DNA of 64,000 nucleotides, taken from contig JAFEDR010000001.1 in the NCBI GenBank assembly GCA_018241525.1, positions 1-64,000 on the forward strand, in the 5' to 3' direction. Position 1 is the first letter of the stretch. Every line of letters begins with the position of its first letter. This DNA is from Pseudomonadota bacterium (GTDB lineage: Bacteria > Pseudomonadota > Gammaproteobacteria > Steroidobacterales > Steroidobacteraceae). The position numbers and the translations under genes were made by a program. A model generated the notes under the pieces. That model saw only the letters and a program-made list of their open reading frames with translations, was not told the origin of the DNA and did not search any database. This document shows, piece by piece, positions 18,189 to 26,416 of the stretch.

Positions 18189-20327
18189 ATGTCGCTCGAT
18201 TTGGAAATGGAGGAAATCCACAAGATTTTCTTCGAAGAGAGCTTCGAGGGTCTCGACGTCATGGAGTCGAGGCTGCTGAACCTCGACGTCAACGCCGATC
18301 GCGAGACGATCAACTCGATCTTCCGCGCCGCGCACTCGATCAAGGGCGGCGCCGCGACCTTCGGCTTCATGGAGGTCTCGAACTTCACGCATGGCGTCGA
18401 GACGCTGCTCGACGAGATGCGCAACGGCACCCGGCCCGTGACCCCGGACGCGATCCAGCTGCTGCTGCAGTCCGTCGATGGCCTGCGTGAGATGGTGAAG
18501 GCGGTGCAGGCCAAGCAGCCGATCGACACCCAGCGCATCGCTGTGCTGTCGGACGAGATCGCCCAGCTGCTCGCGCGCCATCCGGGCCGTCCAGCGCCCG
18601 TCGCGGCGCCTGCTGCAGCGGCGACCACCGCGGTCACGACCGCGGTCCCCGCGCCGGTACCGGTCGTCGATCCGGCCCCGGCATTCCTGCAGGGCGGTCC
18701 CGGCTGGGTCATCGACTTCCGGCCACACCGCGACATGCTGCGCACCAACAACGAGCCGCTGCGGATGTTCGCGGAGCTCGCGCGCCTCGGCGCGCTGAAC
18801 GTCGTCGCTGAGACCGACGAGGTGCCCTCGCTCGAGTCGCTGCAGGCCGACGAGTGCTACCTGCGCTGGCGCCTCGAGCTTGCCGGCGCGGTCGAGAAGC
18901 GCACCGTCGAGGAGGTGTTCGACTGGGTCGACGCCAACTGTACGATCGCCTACCAGTACCACGCCGGCGGCGCCGAGGCATCGGCCGCCACTCCGACGCC
19001 GGTCGTCGTCGCGCCGCCGCCGGTTGCCGAGGCCGCGCCCGTCGCGACGGCCCCCGCGCCCGCGCCTGTGCCCGTGCCCGAGGCGGCGGCCACGGCCGGC
19101 GCCGCGCCCGGCCCGAAGGCGACTGGCGGCGATGCCGGCTCGATCCGCGTCTCGACCACCAAGGTCGACCACCTGATCAACCTGGTCGGCGAGCTCGTGA
19201 TCACCCAGTCGATGCTGTCGCGCTTCGCCGATGGCTGCTCGCCCGCCGAGCTCGAGAAGCTGCGCGAGGGCCTCACGCAGCTGACGCGCAACACGCGCGA
19301 GCTGCAGGAGAGCGTGATGCAGATCCGCATGCTGCCGATCAGCTTCGCGTTCAACCGCTTCCCGCGGCTGGTGCACGACCTGTCGCGCAAGCTCGGCAAG
19401 AAGGTCGAGCTCAAGCTCTCCGGCGAGGGCACCGAGCTCGACAAGACCGTGCTCGAGAAGATCTCCGACCCGCTGGTCCACCTCGTGCGCAACGCGCTCG
19501 ACCACGGGCTCGAGAAGCCGGAGGTGCGCATCGCCGCCGGCAAGCCCGAGACCGGCACGATCGAGCTCGCCGCGTTCCACGAGGGCGGCAACATCATCAT
19601 CGAGGTCAAGGACGACGGCGGCGGCCTCCACAAGGCCAAGATCCTGGCGCGCGCCCGCGAGCGCGGCCTGGTCGCCGCCGACGCCGAGCTCAGCGATGAC
19701 CAGATCCACAACCTGATCTTCGCCGCCGGCTTCTCCACGGCCGATTCGATCAGCGACGTCTCCGGGCGCGGCGTCGGCATGGACGTGGTACGGCGCAACA
19801 TCCAGGACCTCGGCGGCGTGGTGCAGATCGCCTCCCACGAGGGGCGCGGCAGCACCATCCGCATCCGCCTGCCGCTGACCCTCGCGATCCTCGACGGCCA
19901 GCTGGTGCGCGTCGGCGCCGACACCTACGTGATCTCGCTGGTCGCGATCGTCGAGACGATCCAGGCGCAGAAGGACCGGCTCAACGCGGTGCCGGGCAGC
20001 GCGGAGCTCTTCCGGCTGCGCGACGAGTACATCCCGGTCGTGAGGCTCTACGAGATGTTCGGGGTCGAGCCCGACAGCCGCGCGGTCGAGGATGGCCTGC
20101 TGGTGGTCGTCGAGGCCGAGGGCCGCCGCTTCGGCGTGCTGGTCGACGACCTGCTGGCGCAGCAGCAGGTGGTCATCAAGACGCTCGAGACCAACTACCG
20201 CCAGGTGGCCGGCGTCGCCGGCGCGACGATCCTCGGCGACGGCACCGTCGCGCTGATCATTGACGTGCCGGGCCTCGTGCAGGTGTTCAACGATTCATTC
20301 GCGGGCCGCAGCCCGCTCGCGGCCTGA
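18189..20327 (+). CDS. cheA: Chemotaxis histidine kinase CheA
   Basis: 712 aa. The order is: P1 Hpt domain with phosphorylated H49 (IFRAAHSIKGGAATFGF), an Ala/Pro linker, a P2-like CheY-binding domain (about 171-258), a second long Ala/Pro/Val linker (260-315), P3 dimerisation helices (320-385), P4 ATPase with N box HLVRNALDHG, G1 DDGGGL and G2 SGRGVGMDVV (to 562), and a CheW-like P5 (565-705). All catalytic elements are intact. It forms arrays with CheW and receptors; no receptor gene is in the window. Confidence 0.97.
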   Translation: MSLDLEMEEIHKIFFEESFEGLDVMESRLLNLDVNADRETINSIFRAAHSIKGGAATFGFMEVSNFTHGVETLLDEMRNGTRPVTPDAIQLLLQSVDGLREMVKAVQAKQPIDTQRIAVLSDEIAQLLARHPGRPAPVAAPAAAATTAVTTAVPAPVPVVDPAPAFLQGGPGWVIDFRPHRDMLRTNNEPLRMFAELARLGALNVVAETDEVPSLESLQADECYLRWRLELAGAVEKRTVEEVFDWVDANCTIAYQYHAGGAEASAATPTPVVVAPPPVAEAAPVATAPAPAPVPVPEAAATAGAAPGPKATGGDAGSIRVSTTKVDHLINLVGELVITQSMLSRFADGCSPAELEKLREGLTQLTRNTRELQESVMQIRMLPISFAFNRFPRLVHDLSRKLGKKVELKLSGEGTELDKTVLEKISDPLVHLVRNALDHGLEKPEVRIAAGKPETGTIELAAFHEGGNIIIEVKDDGGGLHKAKILARARERGLVAADAELSDDQIHNLIFAAGFSTADSISDVSGRGVGMDVVRRNIQDLGGVVQIASHEGRGSTIRIRLPLTLAILDGQLVRVGADTYVISLVAIVETIQAQKDRLNAVPGSAELFRLRDEYIPVVRLYEMFGVEPDSRAVEDGLLVVVEAEGRRFGVLVDDLLAQQQVVIKTLETNYRQVAGVAGATILGDGTVALIIDVPGLVQVFNDSFAGRSPLAA

Positions 20328-20387
20328 GCCGCGGGCCGGCCCGCAAGGGCATTCAGATGACGGCCGAGTGCCGTCCGGGAGCAAGCG

Positions 20388-20897
20388 ATGAGTACGGCAA
20401 CGGGCAACGGTGACAAGCGGCTGGAGACGGCGGAGGACGCCGGCCAGTACCTGACGTTCCAGCTCGGACGCGAGGAATACGCGGTCGACATCCTGCGCGT
20501 GCAGGAGATCAAGGGCTGGGAGCGCGCCACGCGCATTCCGCACGCCCCCGACTACGTGCTCGGCGTGATCAACCTGCGCGGCGCGATCGTGCCGATCATC
20601 GAGCTGCGCAAGCGCTTCCGGCTCGAGTCGACGGAGTTCGGGCCGACCACGGTCGTGATCGTCGTCAAGGTCATGAGCCCGCGCGGCGAGCGGACCGTCG
20701 GCATGGTCGTCGACGCCGTCTGCGAGGTCTACAACGTCGCGCACGCGAACGTGAAGCCGCCGCCGGAAGTCGGCTCGTCGGTCGACACGGCCTTCGTCAA
20801 GGGCCTCGCGACGGTCGAGAACAAGATGCTGATCCTTCTCGACATCGACCGCCTGATCAACTCCAGCATGCTCGACGGCGTCGACGCCGCCGCCTGA
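20388..20897 (+). CDS. cheW: Chemotaxis coupling protein CheW
   Basis: 169 aa. The CheW/SH3-like domain starts near residue 18 (YLTFQLGREEYAVDILRVQEIKGW) and carries the conserved NLRGAIVPIIELRKRF motif. It links CheA to receptors at the membrane. It lies 60 bases after cheA, with a GGAGCAAG site. Confidence 0.97.
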   Translation: MSTATGNGDKRLETAEDAGQYLTFQLGREEYAVDILRVQEIKGWERATRIPHAPDYVLGVINLRGAIVPIIELRKRFRLESTEFGPTTVVIVVKVMSPRGERTVGMVVDAVCEVYNVAHANVKPPPEVGSSVDTAFVKGLATVENKMLILLDIDRLINSSMLDGVDAAA

Positions 20898-20907
20898 GGA
20901 GATCGCC

Positions 20908-21273
20908 GTGAGTTCAGCGAAGAAGGTCCGGCGCCCGGCGCGACGCGCGAAGGCGGCGCCGTCCCGGTCACGGCCGGCGGCGGCGCCGAGCGCCGCGCCG
21001 GCGGGCCCGGCACTGCCGGCCGACCTGCAGATCCGCGGCGCCACGGCGCTCGCGGCGACGCTGCGCGCCGCAGTGGCGGCCGGCGCGGAGGACGTCGATG
21101 CGAGCCAGGTGGCGCTGGTCGACACCGCCGGCCTGCAGCTGCTGATCGCAGCCGGGCGCCTCGCGAGCGCCCACGGCCGCGCACTGCGCTGGCAGCGGCC
21201 CTCCACGGCGCTCGTGGACGCGGCCAACCGCCTCGGCGTCGCACGCCAGCTCGGACTGGGCGAGGCCGGCTGA
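20908..21273 (+). CDS. STAS-domain protein in the chemotaxis cluster
   Basis: 121 aa from GTG 20908. The first 35 residues are a basic, Ala/Pro-rich linker. The rest is a STAS fold like anti-anti-sigma factors: DASQVALVDTAGLQLLIAAG, with D72-T73-A-G the usual Asp-Ser/Thr-Ala-Gly site that is phosphorylated in SpoIIAA-type proteins. STAS proteins are known inside some proteobacterial chemotaxis clusters; their role there is poorly defined. It lies 10 bases after cheW. Confidence 0.8.
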   Translation: MSSAKKVRRPARRAKAAPSRSRPAAAPSAAPAGPALPADLQIRGATALAATLRAAVAAGAEDVDASQVALVDTAGLQLLIAAGRLASAHGRALRWQRPSTALVDAANRLGVARQLGLGEAG

Positions 21274-21274
21274 A

Positions 21275-21736
21275 GTGGCCGACAGCGCCTCCCTGTCCGG
21301 CTTGGTGCCCGCCCGGGCGACCGGCGACCAGGAGCTCGTGAGCCTCCTGGGACTCGCTGCGTCGCAGATCGAGGTGGCGCTGCGCGAGGCGGAGGCGCCG
21401 GTCGCGGAGCTCGCGGCCGCGATCGAACGGTTCGGTCCTAGCCGCGCGGGGGCGCAGGCGGCGACCGCGCTGCAGTTCCACGACCGGCTGAGCCAGCGGC
21501 TGACGCACGTGCGCGACACGCTGGCCTCGCTCGCCAAGTTCCTCGACGCCCGGGCGCACCACGGCCCCGGCGGCAACTGGGACCGGCTGCGCGCCGACAT
21601 CCGCGGCCAGTACAGCATGGAGCAGGAGCGGGTGATGTTCGACCTGCTGGTCGGCGGGGCGACCCCCGACCAGGTGATCGCCGCGCTCGCCGACATGCGC
21701 GCCAACGGCTCGGCGAGCCACGTCGACCTCTTCTAG
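21275..21736 (+). CDS. Short helical chemotaxis protein, CheZ-like candidate
   Basis: 153 aa from GTG 21275, one base after the STAS gene stop. It is predicted all-helical. The segment ALQFHDRLSQRL (65-76) places D70 and Q74 in a D-x-x-x-Q pattern on a helix, as in the CheZ active site (QDFQDLTGQ, D143 and Q147 in E. coli). The C-terminus ends in an acidic-hydrophobic SHVDLF, and CheZ also docks CheY by a C-terminal peptide. No other CheZ is seen. The motif is read directly; assignment as a CheY phosphatase is inference. Confidence 0.5.
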   Translation: MADSASLSGLVPARATGDQELVSLLGLAASQIEVALREAEAPVAELAAAIERFGPSRAGAQAATALQFHDRLSQRLTHVRDTLASLAKFLDARAHHGPGGNWDRLRADIRGQYSMEQERVMFDLLVGGATPDQVIAALADMRANGSASHVDLF

Positions 21737-21746
21737 GAAGCGCGCC

Positions 21747-22586
21747 GTGCAGAACCGGGCCGCCGCGACGCGCGAATATCACCTGTCCGACGCACAGTTC
21801 GACGACATCCGCCGGCTGGTGCGCGAGCACACCGGCATCTCGCTGGCCGACTCGAAGCGCGAACTGGTCTACAGCCGGCTGGTGCGCCGGCTGCGGCGGC
21901 TGTCGCTCGGCGGCTTCGGCGACTACCTGCAGCTGCTGGAGCGCGGCGAATCGACCGAGCTCGAGGAGTTCACCAACGCCATCACGACGAACCTGACGTC
22001 GTTCTTCCGCGAGAACCACCACTTCGAGTTCCTGAGCGGCACGGTGCTGCCGGCGCTCGAGAAGCGCAACGCCGCGAGCCGCCGCCTGCGCATCTGGTCG
22101 GCGGGCTGCTCGACCGGCGAGGAGCCGTATTCGATCGCGATCGCGCTGCAGGAGTCGATGGGTCGCTTCCGCGGCTGGGACGTGCGCATCCTCGCCACCG
22201 ACCTCGATTCGCAGGTCGTGGCCCACGCCGCGGCCGGCGAGTACAAGCCCGAGCGCTTCGAGAAGATGCCGGCCGCGCGTCGCGAGCGCTGGTTCCGCGA
22301 GTCCCGGCCCGAGCACTTCGTCGCCGACGAGTCGCTGAAGTCGCTGATCACCTTCCGGCAGCTGAACCTGATGCACGCCTGGCCGTTCCGCGGCCCGTTC
22401 GACGTGATCTTCTGCCGCAACGTGGTGATCTACTTCGACAAGGAGACGCAGCGCACGCTCTTCGACCGGATGGCGGAGGTGCAGCGCGACGGCGACCACC
22501 TGTTCATCGGCCACTCAGAGTCGCTCTTCAAGGTCTGCGAGCGCTACCAGCTGATCGGCAAGACCATCTACCGGAAGGTCCGGTGA
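21747..22586 (+). CDS. cheR: Chemoreceptor methyltransferase CheR
   Basis: 279 aa, normal. It methylates glutamates on chemoreceptors using S-adenosylmethionine. The N-terminal helical domain is followed by TTNLTSFFRENHHFEFL and the SAM motif RIWSAGCSTGEEPYSIAI (about 115-132). DVIFCRNVVIYFDKETQ is the usual C-terminal block. GTG start 10 bases after the previous stop. Its stop overlaps cheD. Confidence 0.97.
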   Translation: MQNRAAATREYHLSDAQFDDIRRLVREHTGISLADSKRELVYSRLVRRLRRLSLGGFGDYLQLLERGESTELEEFTNAITTNLTSFFRENHHFEFLSGTVLPALEKRNAASRRLRIWSAGCSTGEEPYSIAIALQESMGRFRGWDVRILATDLDSQVVAHAAAGEYKPERFEKMPAARRERWFRESRPEHFVADESLKSLITFRQLNLMHAWPFRGPFDVIFCRNVVIYFDKETQRTLFDRMAEVQRDGDHLFIGHSESLFKVCERYQLIGKTIYRKVR

Positions 22587-23242
22587 GCGCGCCCTCGATC
22601 TCGGTGTTCGGCGCGACGCGCACCGACCTGCCGGCGTCGCTGCCGCAGTTCGGCCACATCCGCCGCTACTGGGATCCGCTGCACGAGAGCTTCGCGGCCA
22701 AGCTGCTGCCCGGCGAGTACTACGTGACGCTGCATGGCGAGATGATCGTCACCGTGCTCGGCTCCTGCGTGTCGGCCTGCGTGCGCGACCGGGCCAGCGG
22801 CCTCGGCGGCATGAACCACTTCATGCTGCCGCTCGACCGTTCGCACGGCGAGAGCGCCTGGGCCGACGCGACCAGCGCCGCGACCCGCTACGGCAACGTC
22901 GCGATGGAAATGCTGATCAACGACCTGCTGAAGGCCGGCGCCAAGCGCTCGAACCTCGAGTTCAAGCTGGTCGGCGGTGGCAAGGTGCTGGCGGCGATGA
23001 CCGACGTCGGTGCCGGCAACATCGAGTTCATCCGCAACTACATGCGCACCGAGGGCTTCGCCGTCGCCGGCGAGGATCTCGGCGACGTCTATCCCCGCAA
23101 GGTGCACTTTCACCCCGACAGCGGCAAGGTGCGCGTCAAGAAGCTGCAGTCGACGCGCAACGACACGATCTTCGCCCGCGAGCGCAGTTACCTGCAGCAG
23201 GTCAGCTCGGCGCCTCAGACCGGCGACGTCGAGCTGTTCTAG
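22583..23242 (+). CDS. cheD: Chemoreceptor glutamine deamidase CheD
   Basis: 219 aa from GTG 22583, overlapping the cheR stop (GTGA). The catalytic Cys62 lies in VLGSCVSACVRD and His79 in GGMNHFMLP, 17 residues apart as in the Thermotoga enzyme. KLVGGGKVL and GEDLGDVYPRKVHFHPDSG follow. It deamidates receptor glutamines and in some species is controlled by CheC. The extreme C-terminus is GDVELF, resembling the end of the CheZ-like protein. Confidence 0.94.
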   Translation: MSAPSISVFGATRTDLPASLPQFGHIRRYWDPLHESFAAKLLPGEYYVTLHGEMIVTVLGSCVSACVRDRASGLGGMNHFMLPLDRSHGESAWADATSAATRYGNVAMEMLINDLLKAGAKRSNLEFKLVGGGKVLAAMTDVGAGNIEFIRNYMRTEGFAVAGEDLGDVYPRKVHFHPDSGKVRVKKLQSTRNDTIFARERSYLQQVSSAPQTGDVELF

Positions 23243-23251
23243 GAGACGCCG

Positions 23252-24412
23252 ATGAGCGAGCGACCGCCGACCTCACGGAAGATCAAGGTGCTGATCGTCG
23301 ACGATTCGGCATTGGTCCGCCAGTTGCTGAGCGAGATCCTCGGCGCGGACCCGGCCATCGAGGTGGTCGGCACCGCGCAGGACGCCTACATGGCGCGCGA
23401 CAAGATCAAGCGCTTCAATCCCGACGTGCTGACGCTCGACGTCGAGATGCCGAAGATGGACGGCATCCAGTTCCTGCGGAACCTGATGCGGCTGCGGCCG
23501 ATGCCGGTGGTGATGTGCTCCTCGTTGACCGAGCGCGGCGCCGACGTGACCCTCGACGCGCTCGGGCTCGGTGCGGTCGACTTCGTGACCAAGCCGAAGG
23601 TCGACCTCGCCTACCGGCTCGAGGACTACGCGATCGAGATCACCGGCAAGGTCAAGGCGGCCGCGCGTGCGCGGGTGCGGGCGCTGAGCTCGGAGAGCGA
23701 GTCGCCGCCGCCGGTGGTCGCGTCGTCGCCCGCGCCGTCGGCGATGAAGGTGGTCGAGAAGCTGAGTGCCGACGCCGTGCTGCCGCGCAGCGCGCAGCCG
23801 CGGCACTTCCGCACCACCGAGCAGATCATCGCGATCGGGGCCTCGACGGGGGGCACCGAGGCGATCCGCGAAGTGCTGGTAAGGCTGCCGCCGGATGCAC
23901 CCGGCATCGTCATCACCCAGCACATCCCGAAGGCGTTCAGCGGGCCGTTCGCCACGCGCATGAACAGCGTCTCGCCGCTCACCGTCTGCGAGGCGCGCGA
24001 CGGCCAGCAGATCCTGCCCGGGCACGTCTACATCGCGCCCGGCGACCAGCACCTGCTGCTGGTCCGCGATGGCGCGCAGTACCGCTGCAGCCTGAACGAC
24101 GGGCCGCCGGTGCAGCGCCACAAGCCGTCGGTCGACGTGCTGTTCCGCTCGGTGGCGCAGAACGCCGGCCCGAACGCGATCGGCGTGATGCTGACTGGCA
24201 TGGGCCGCGATGGCGCCGAGGGCATGAAGGAGATGCGCGACGCCGGCGCCGCCTGCATTGCCCAGGACGAGGCGACCAGCGTCGTCTGGGGGATGCCGGG
24301 GGCGGCGCACGAGATCGGCGCGGTCGAGTCGCTGCACCCGCTGACGGCGATCGCCGCCAAGGTCATGCAGCTCGCGGCCGAGCGCAGCGGGGCGCGCCAC
24401 AACGCCGCGTGA
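23252..24412 (+). CDS. cheB: Chemotaxis methylesterase CheB
   Basis: 386 aa. The receiver domain (1-135) has phosphoacceptor D63 ([11 protein letters not shown]). A Pro/Ala/Ser linker leads to the methylesterase domain with S198 ([13 protein letters not shown]), H224 (TQHIPKAF) and D320 (GMGRDGAEG). It removes receptor methyl groups and may deamidate, opposing CheR. It closes the tight cheY-to-cheB block. Confidence 0.97.
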   Translation: MSERPPTSRKIKVLIVDDSALVRQLLSEILGADPAIEVVGTAQDAYMARDKIKRFNPDVLTLDVEMPKMDGIQFLRNLMRLRPMPVVMCSSLTERGADVTLDALGLGAVDFVTKPKVDLAYRLEDYAIEITGKVKAAARARVRALSSESESPPPVVASSPAPSAMKVVEKLSADAVLPRSAQPRHFRTTEQIIAIGASTGGTEAIREVLVRLPPDAPGIVITQHIPKAFSGPFATRMNSVSPLTVCEARDGQQILPGHVYIAPGDQHLLLVRDGAQYRCSLNDGPPVQRHKPSVDVLFRSVAQNAGPNAIGVMLTGMGRDGAEGMKEMRDAGAACIAQDEATSVVWGMPGAAHEIGAVESLHPLTAIAAKVMQLAAERSGARHNAA

Positions 24413-24471
24413 CGCAGTTCACAGTTGCCGGCGACGACTGCGCGGCCAGGTGCTGCGTGCCGCCGCCGGTC

Positions 24472-24499
24472 TCAAGATCCGCCGCGCGACGGCCGACAA
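24472..24499 (+). promoter_or_regulatory. Second FliA-like promoter candidate
   Basis: TCAAG (24472-24476) and GCCGACAA (24492-24499) in the 170-base gap after cheB, 83 bases ahead of the second cheY. The -10 matches GCCGATAA at 7 of 8 positions. The gap from TCAA to the -10 is 16 bases, one longer than the usual 15. Confidence 0.45.
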
Positions 24500-24582
24500 C
24501 CCCTGTGGGATGCCGCCGGTCGCGCGGCACGTGACCAGCCAGGGCGGTGGAGCGCCGCCGCAGATCCTTTCGGAGTGAACCG

Positions 24583-24945
24583 ATGAAAATCATGATCGTT
24601 GATGACTCTGCCGCGATGCGCATGATCGTCAAGAAGACGCTGCGCCAGGCCGGCTTCGAAGGCCACGAGATCACCGAGGCCGAGGACGGCGCGAAGGCGC
24701 TGGCCGCGATCCAGAGCGCCTCGCCCGACCTCGTGCTGTCGGACTGGAACATGCCGAACATGACCGGCATCGAGCTCCTCGAAAAGCTCGCCGCGAGCGG
24801 CTCGAAGCTGAAGTTCGGGTTTGTCACCACCGAGGCGACGGCCGACATGCGCGCGCGCGCGACCACCGCAGGCGCCAAGTTCCTGATCTCGAAGCCGTTC
24901 ACGCCGGAGTCCTTCAAGGAAGCTCTCGGCCCGTTCATCAACTGA
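24583..24945 (+). CDS. CheY-type response regulator 2
   Basis: 120 aa from ATG 24583 (MKIMIVDDSAAMR), with GGAG seven bases upstream. It is a single receiver: D7/D8, phosphoacceptor D54 (LSDWNMPNMTG), a TTEA switch and KPF lysine. It differs from the first CheY (WNMPNMTG in place of VNMPRMDG), so it is a diverged paralog, perhaps a phosphate sink or the partner of the CheX-like protein encoded 11 bases downstream. Confidence 0.92.
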   Translation: MKIMIVDDSAAMRMIVKKTLRQAGFEGHEITEAEDGAKALAAIQSASPDLVLSDWNMPNMTGIELLEKLAASGSKLKFGFVTTEATADMRARATTAGAKFLISKPFTPESFKEALGPFIN

Positions 24946-24956
24946 CGGATCCCGCC

Positions 24957-25436
24957 ATGGCAGCTCACTTTCCGATGCCCGATGTGGCCAAGGTCAAGAC
25001 GATGCTGGGCCTGTTGTTCGACGGGCTCGACGTCAAGGCCGGCAAGAAGTTCGACATCGTGCCGCCGTCCGGCAGCTGGATCGGGCTGTACATCGGCGAC
25101 GACGGCCAGCCGGTCGCGGCCTGCGCAGTCGATGCGCCGCTCGCGGCGAGTGCCGGTGCGGCGCTGTCGATGCTGCCGCCGGCGATCGCCAAGGACGCCG
25201 CCAAGACCAAGGAGCTCACCGACGTGATGGTCGCGAACCTGCAGGAGATCATGAACATCTGTTCGCGCCTGCTGATGAACGACACCTCGGCGCACCTCAA
25301 GCTCGAGAAGGTCTACCCGTCGAAGGCGATGTCACCGGAGCTTGCCAAGGTGCTCGGCGCGGTGCAGGGCCGGGTCGACTTCGAGCTCAACGTTCCCAAG
25401 TACGGCGTGGGCACGCTCGCCGTCATCAGCACCTGA
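24957..25436 (+). CDS. CheX/CheC-like candidate phosphatase
   Basis: 159 aa, not firmly recognised. A helix NLQEIMNICSRLL carries E97 and N100 in the E-x-x-N pattern that defines the active site of CheC/CheX/FliY phosphatases. The surrounding strand-helix layout (WIGLYIGDDGQPVAACAVD, then the helix, then VDFELNVPKYGVGTLAVIS) is compatible with that fold. It follows the second cheY directly. Motif seen; function inferred. Confidence 0.5.
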   Translation: MAAHFPMPDVAKVKTMLGLLFDGLDVKAGKKFDIVPPSGSWIGLYIGDDGQPVAACAVDAPLAASAGAALSMLPPAIAKDAAKTKELTDVMVANLQEIMNICSRLLMNDTSAHLKLEKVYPSKAMSPELAKVLGAVQGRVDFELNVPKYGVGTLAVIST

Positions 25437-25446
25437 CGAGGCACCG

Positions 25447-26337
25447 ATGGAAGCGGCACGACGCGAGACCGAGAAGGCCGGCAAGTCCGACCACGCCAGG
25501 GCCTTCGAGTTCGTGGCGAGCCTCGCCGCCGAGCTGTCCGGCGGCAAGATCGACCTGCCGTCGTTCCCGGATGTCGCGATCCGGGTGCGTCGGGCGCTCG
25601 GTGACGAGAAGACGACCATCGACCAGGTCGTGCGGATCGTCGGTTCGGAGCCGGCGCTCGCGGCGCGGCTCCTCAAGATGTCGAATTCCGCGGCCCTGAA
25701 CCGCAGCGGCCGGCAGATCACGGAACTCAGGACCGCGATCGCGCGCATGGGCTACAACATGGTGCGCAGCGCCGCGATCTCGTTCGCGATGGCGCAGATC
25801 CGCTCCAGCGCCAACCTGAAGGGCCTCGAGCAGCCGCTCAACGACCTGTGGCGCACCAGCACCTACGTCGCGGCGTTCTGCTACGTGCTCGCCAAGAACC
25901 ACACCCAGCGCAACGCGGACGAGGCCTTCCTCGCCGGCCTGCTGCACGGCGTCGGCCGGCTCTACATCCTGACGCGGACGCCGCGCCACCCGGAGCTGCT
26001 CGGCGATGCCGCCTCGCTCGATGAAATCATGCGCAACTGGCACACGAACATCGCGCGGGCCATCCTCGAGAACTGGGAGATGAACGAGGATCTGGTGCAG
26101 GCGATCGCCGACCAGGACGACATCGGCCGCGAGCACGACGGCCAGGCCGACCTCAGCGACATCCTGATCTGCGCCAACATGATGGCCGCCTACTTCGATC
26201 ATCCCGAGGACCTGGCGCTCAACATGTCCGGCGTGCGTGCCTTCGGCGCGCTCGGCCTCGACCAGGCCAAGTCGGCCTCGATCCTGGCCGAGTCGCGCGA
26301 CGAGATCGAGGCGCTGCGCCAGGCGCTCGGCGGCTGA
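25447..26337 (+). CDS. HDOD-domain protein
   Basis: 296 aa from ATG 25447. After a 35-residue charged start there is a full HDOD domain: LPSFPDVAIRVRRAL, VVRIVGSEPALAARLLKMSNSA, then ITELRTAIARMGYNMVRSAAIS and LAGLLHGVGRLYIL. HDOD proteins are non-catalytic relatives of HD phosphohydrolases and occur in signalling gene clusters. Here it is 10 bases after the CheX-like gene and likely co-transcribed. Its exact role is unknown. Confidence 0.88.
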   Translation: MEAARRETEKAGKSDHARAFEFVASLAAELSGGKIDLPSFPDVAIRVRRALGDEKTTIDQVVRIVGSEPALAARLLKMSNSAALNRSGRQITELRTAIARMGYNMVRSAAISFAMAQIRSSANLKGLEQPLNDLWRTSTYVAAFCYVLAKNHTQRNADEAFLAGLLHGVGRLYILTRTPRHPELLGDAASLDEIMRNWHTNIARAILENWEMNEDLVQAIADQDDIGREHDGQADLSDILICANMMAAYFDHPEDLALNMSGVRAFGALGLDQAKSASILAESRDEIEALRQALGG

Positions 26338-26416
26338 GTTCCGCCGCGGCTTGCAGGCCGCGGCACTGCGCACTATGGTGTGACCGACGGCCGCTGCGCG
26401 GCCAGGGTCGGCAGCG

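Noticed and set aside
17760..19838. A 692-codon minus-strand frame opposite cheY and cheA
   Set aside because: Antisense to intact catalytic domains; no motif or start signal.
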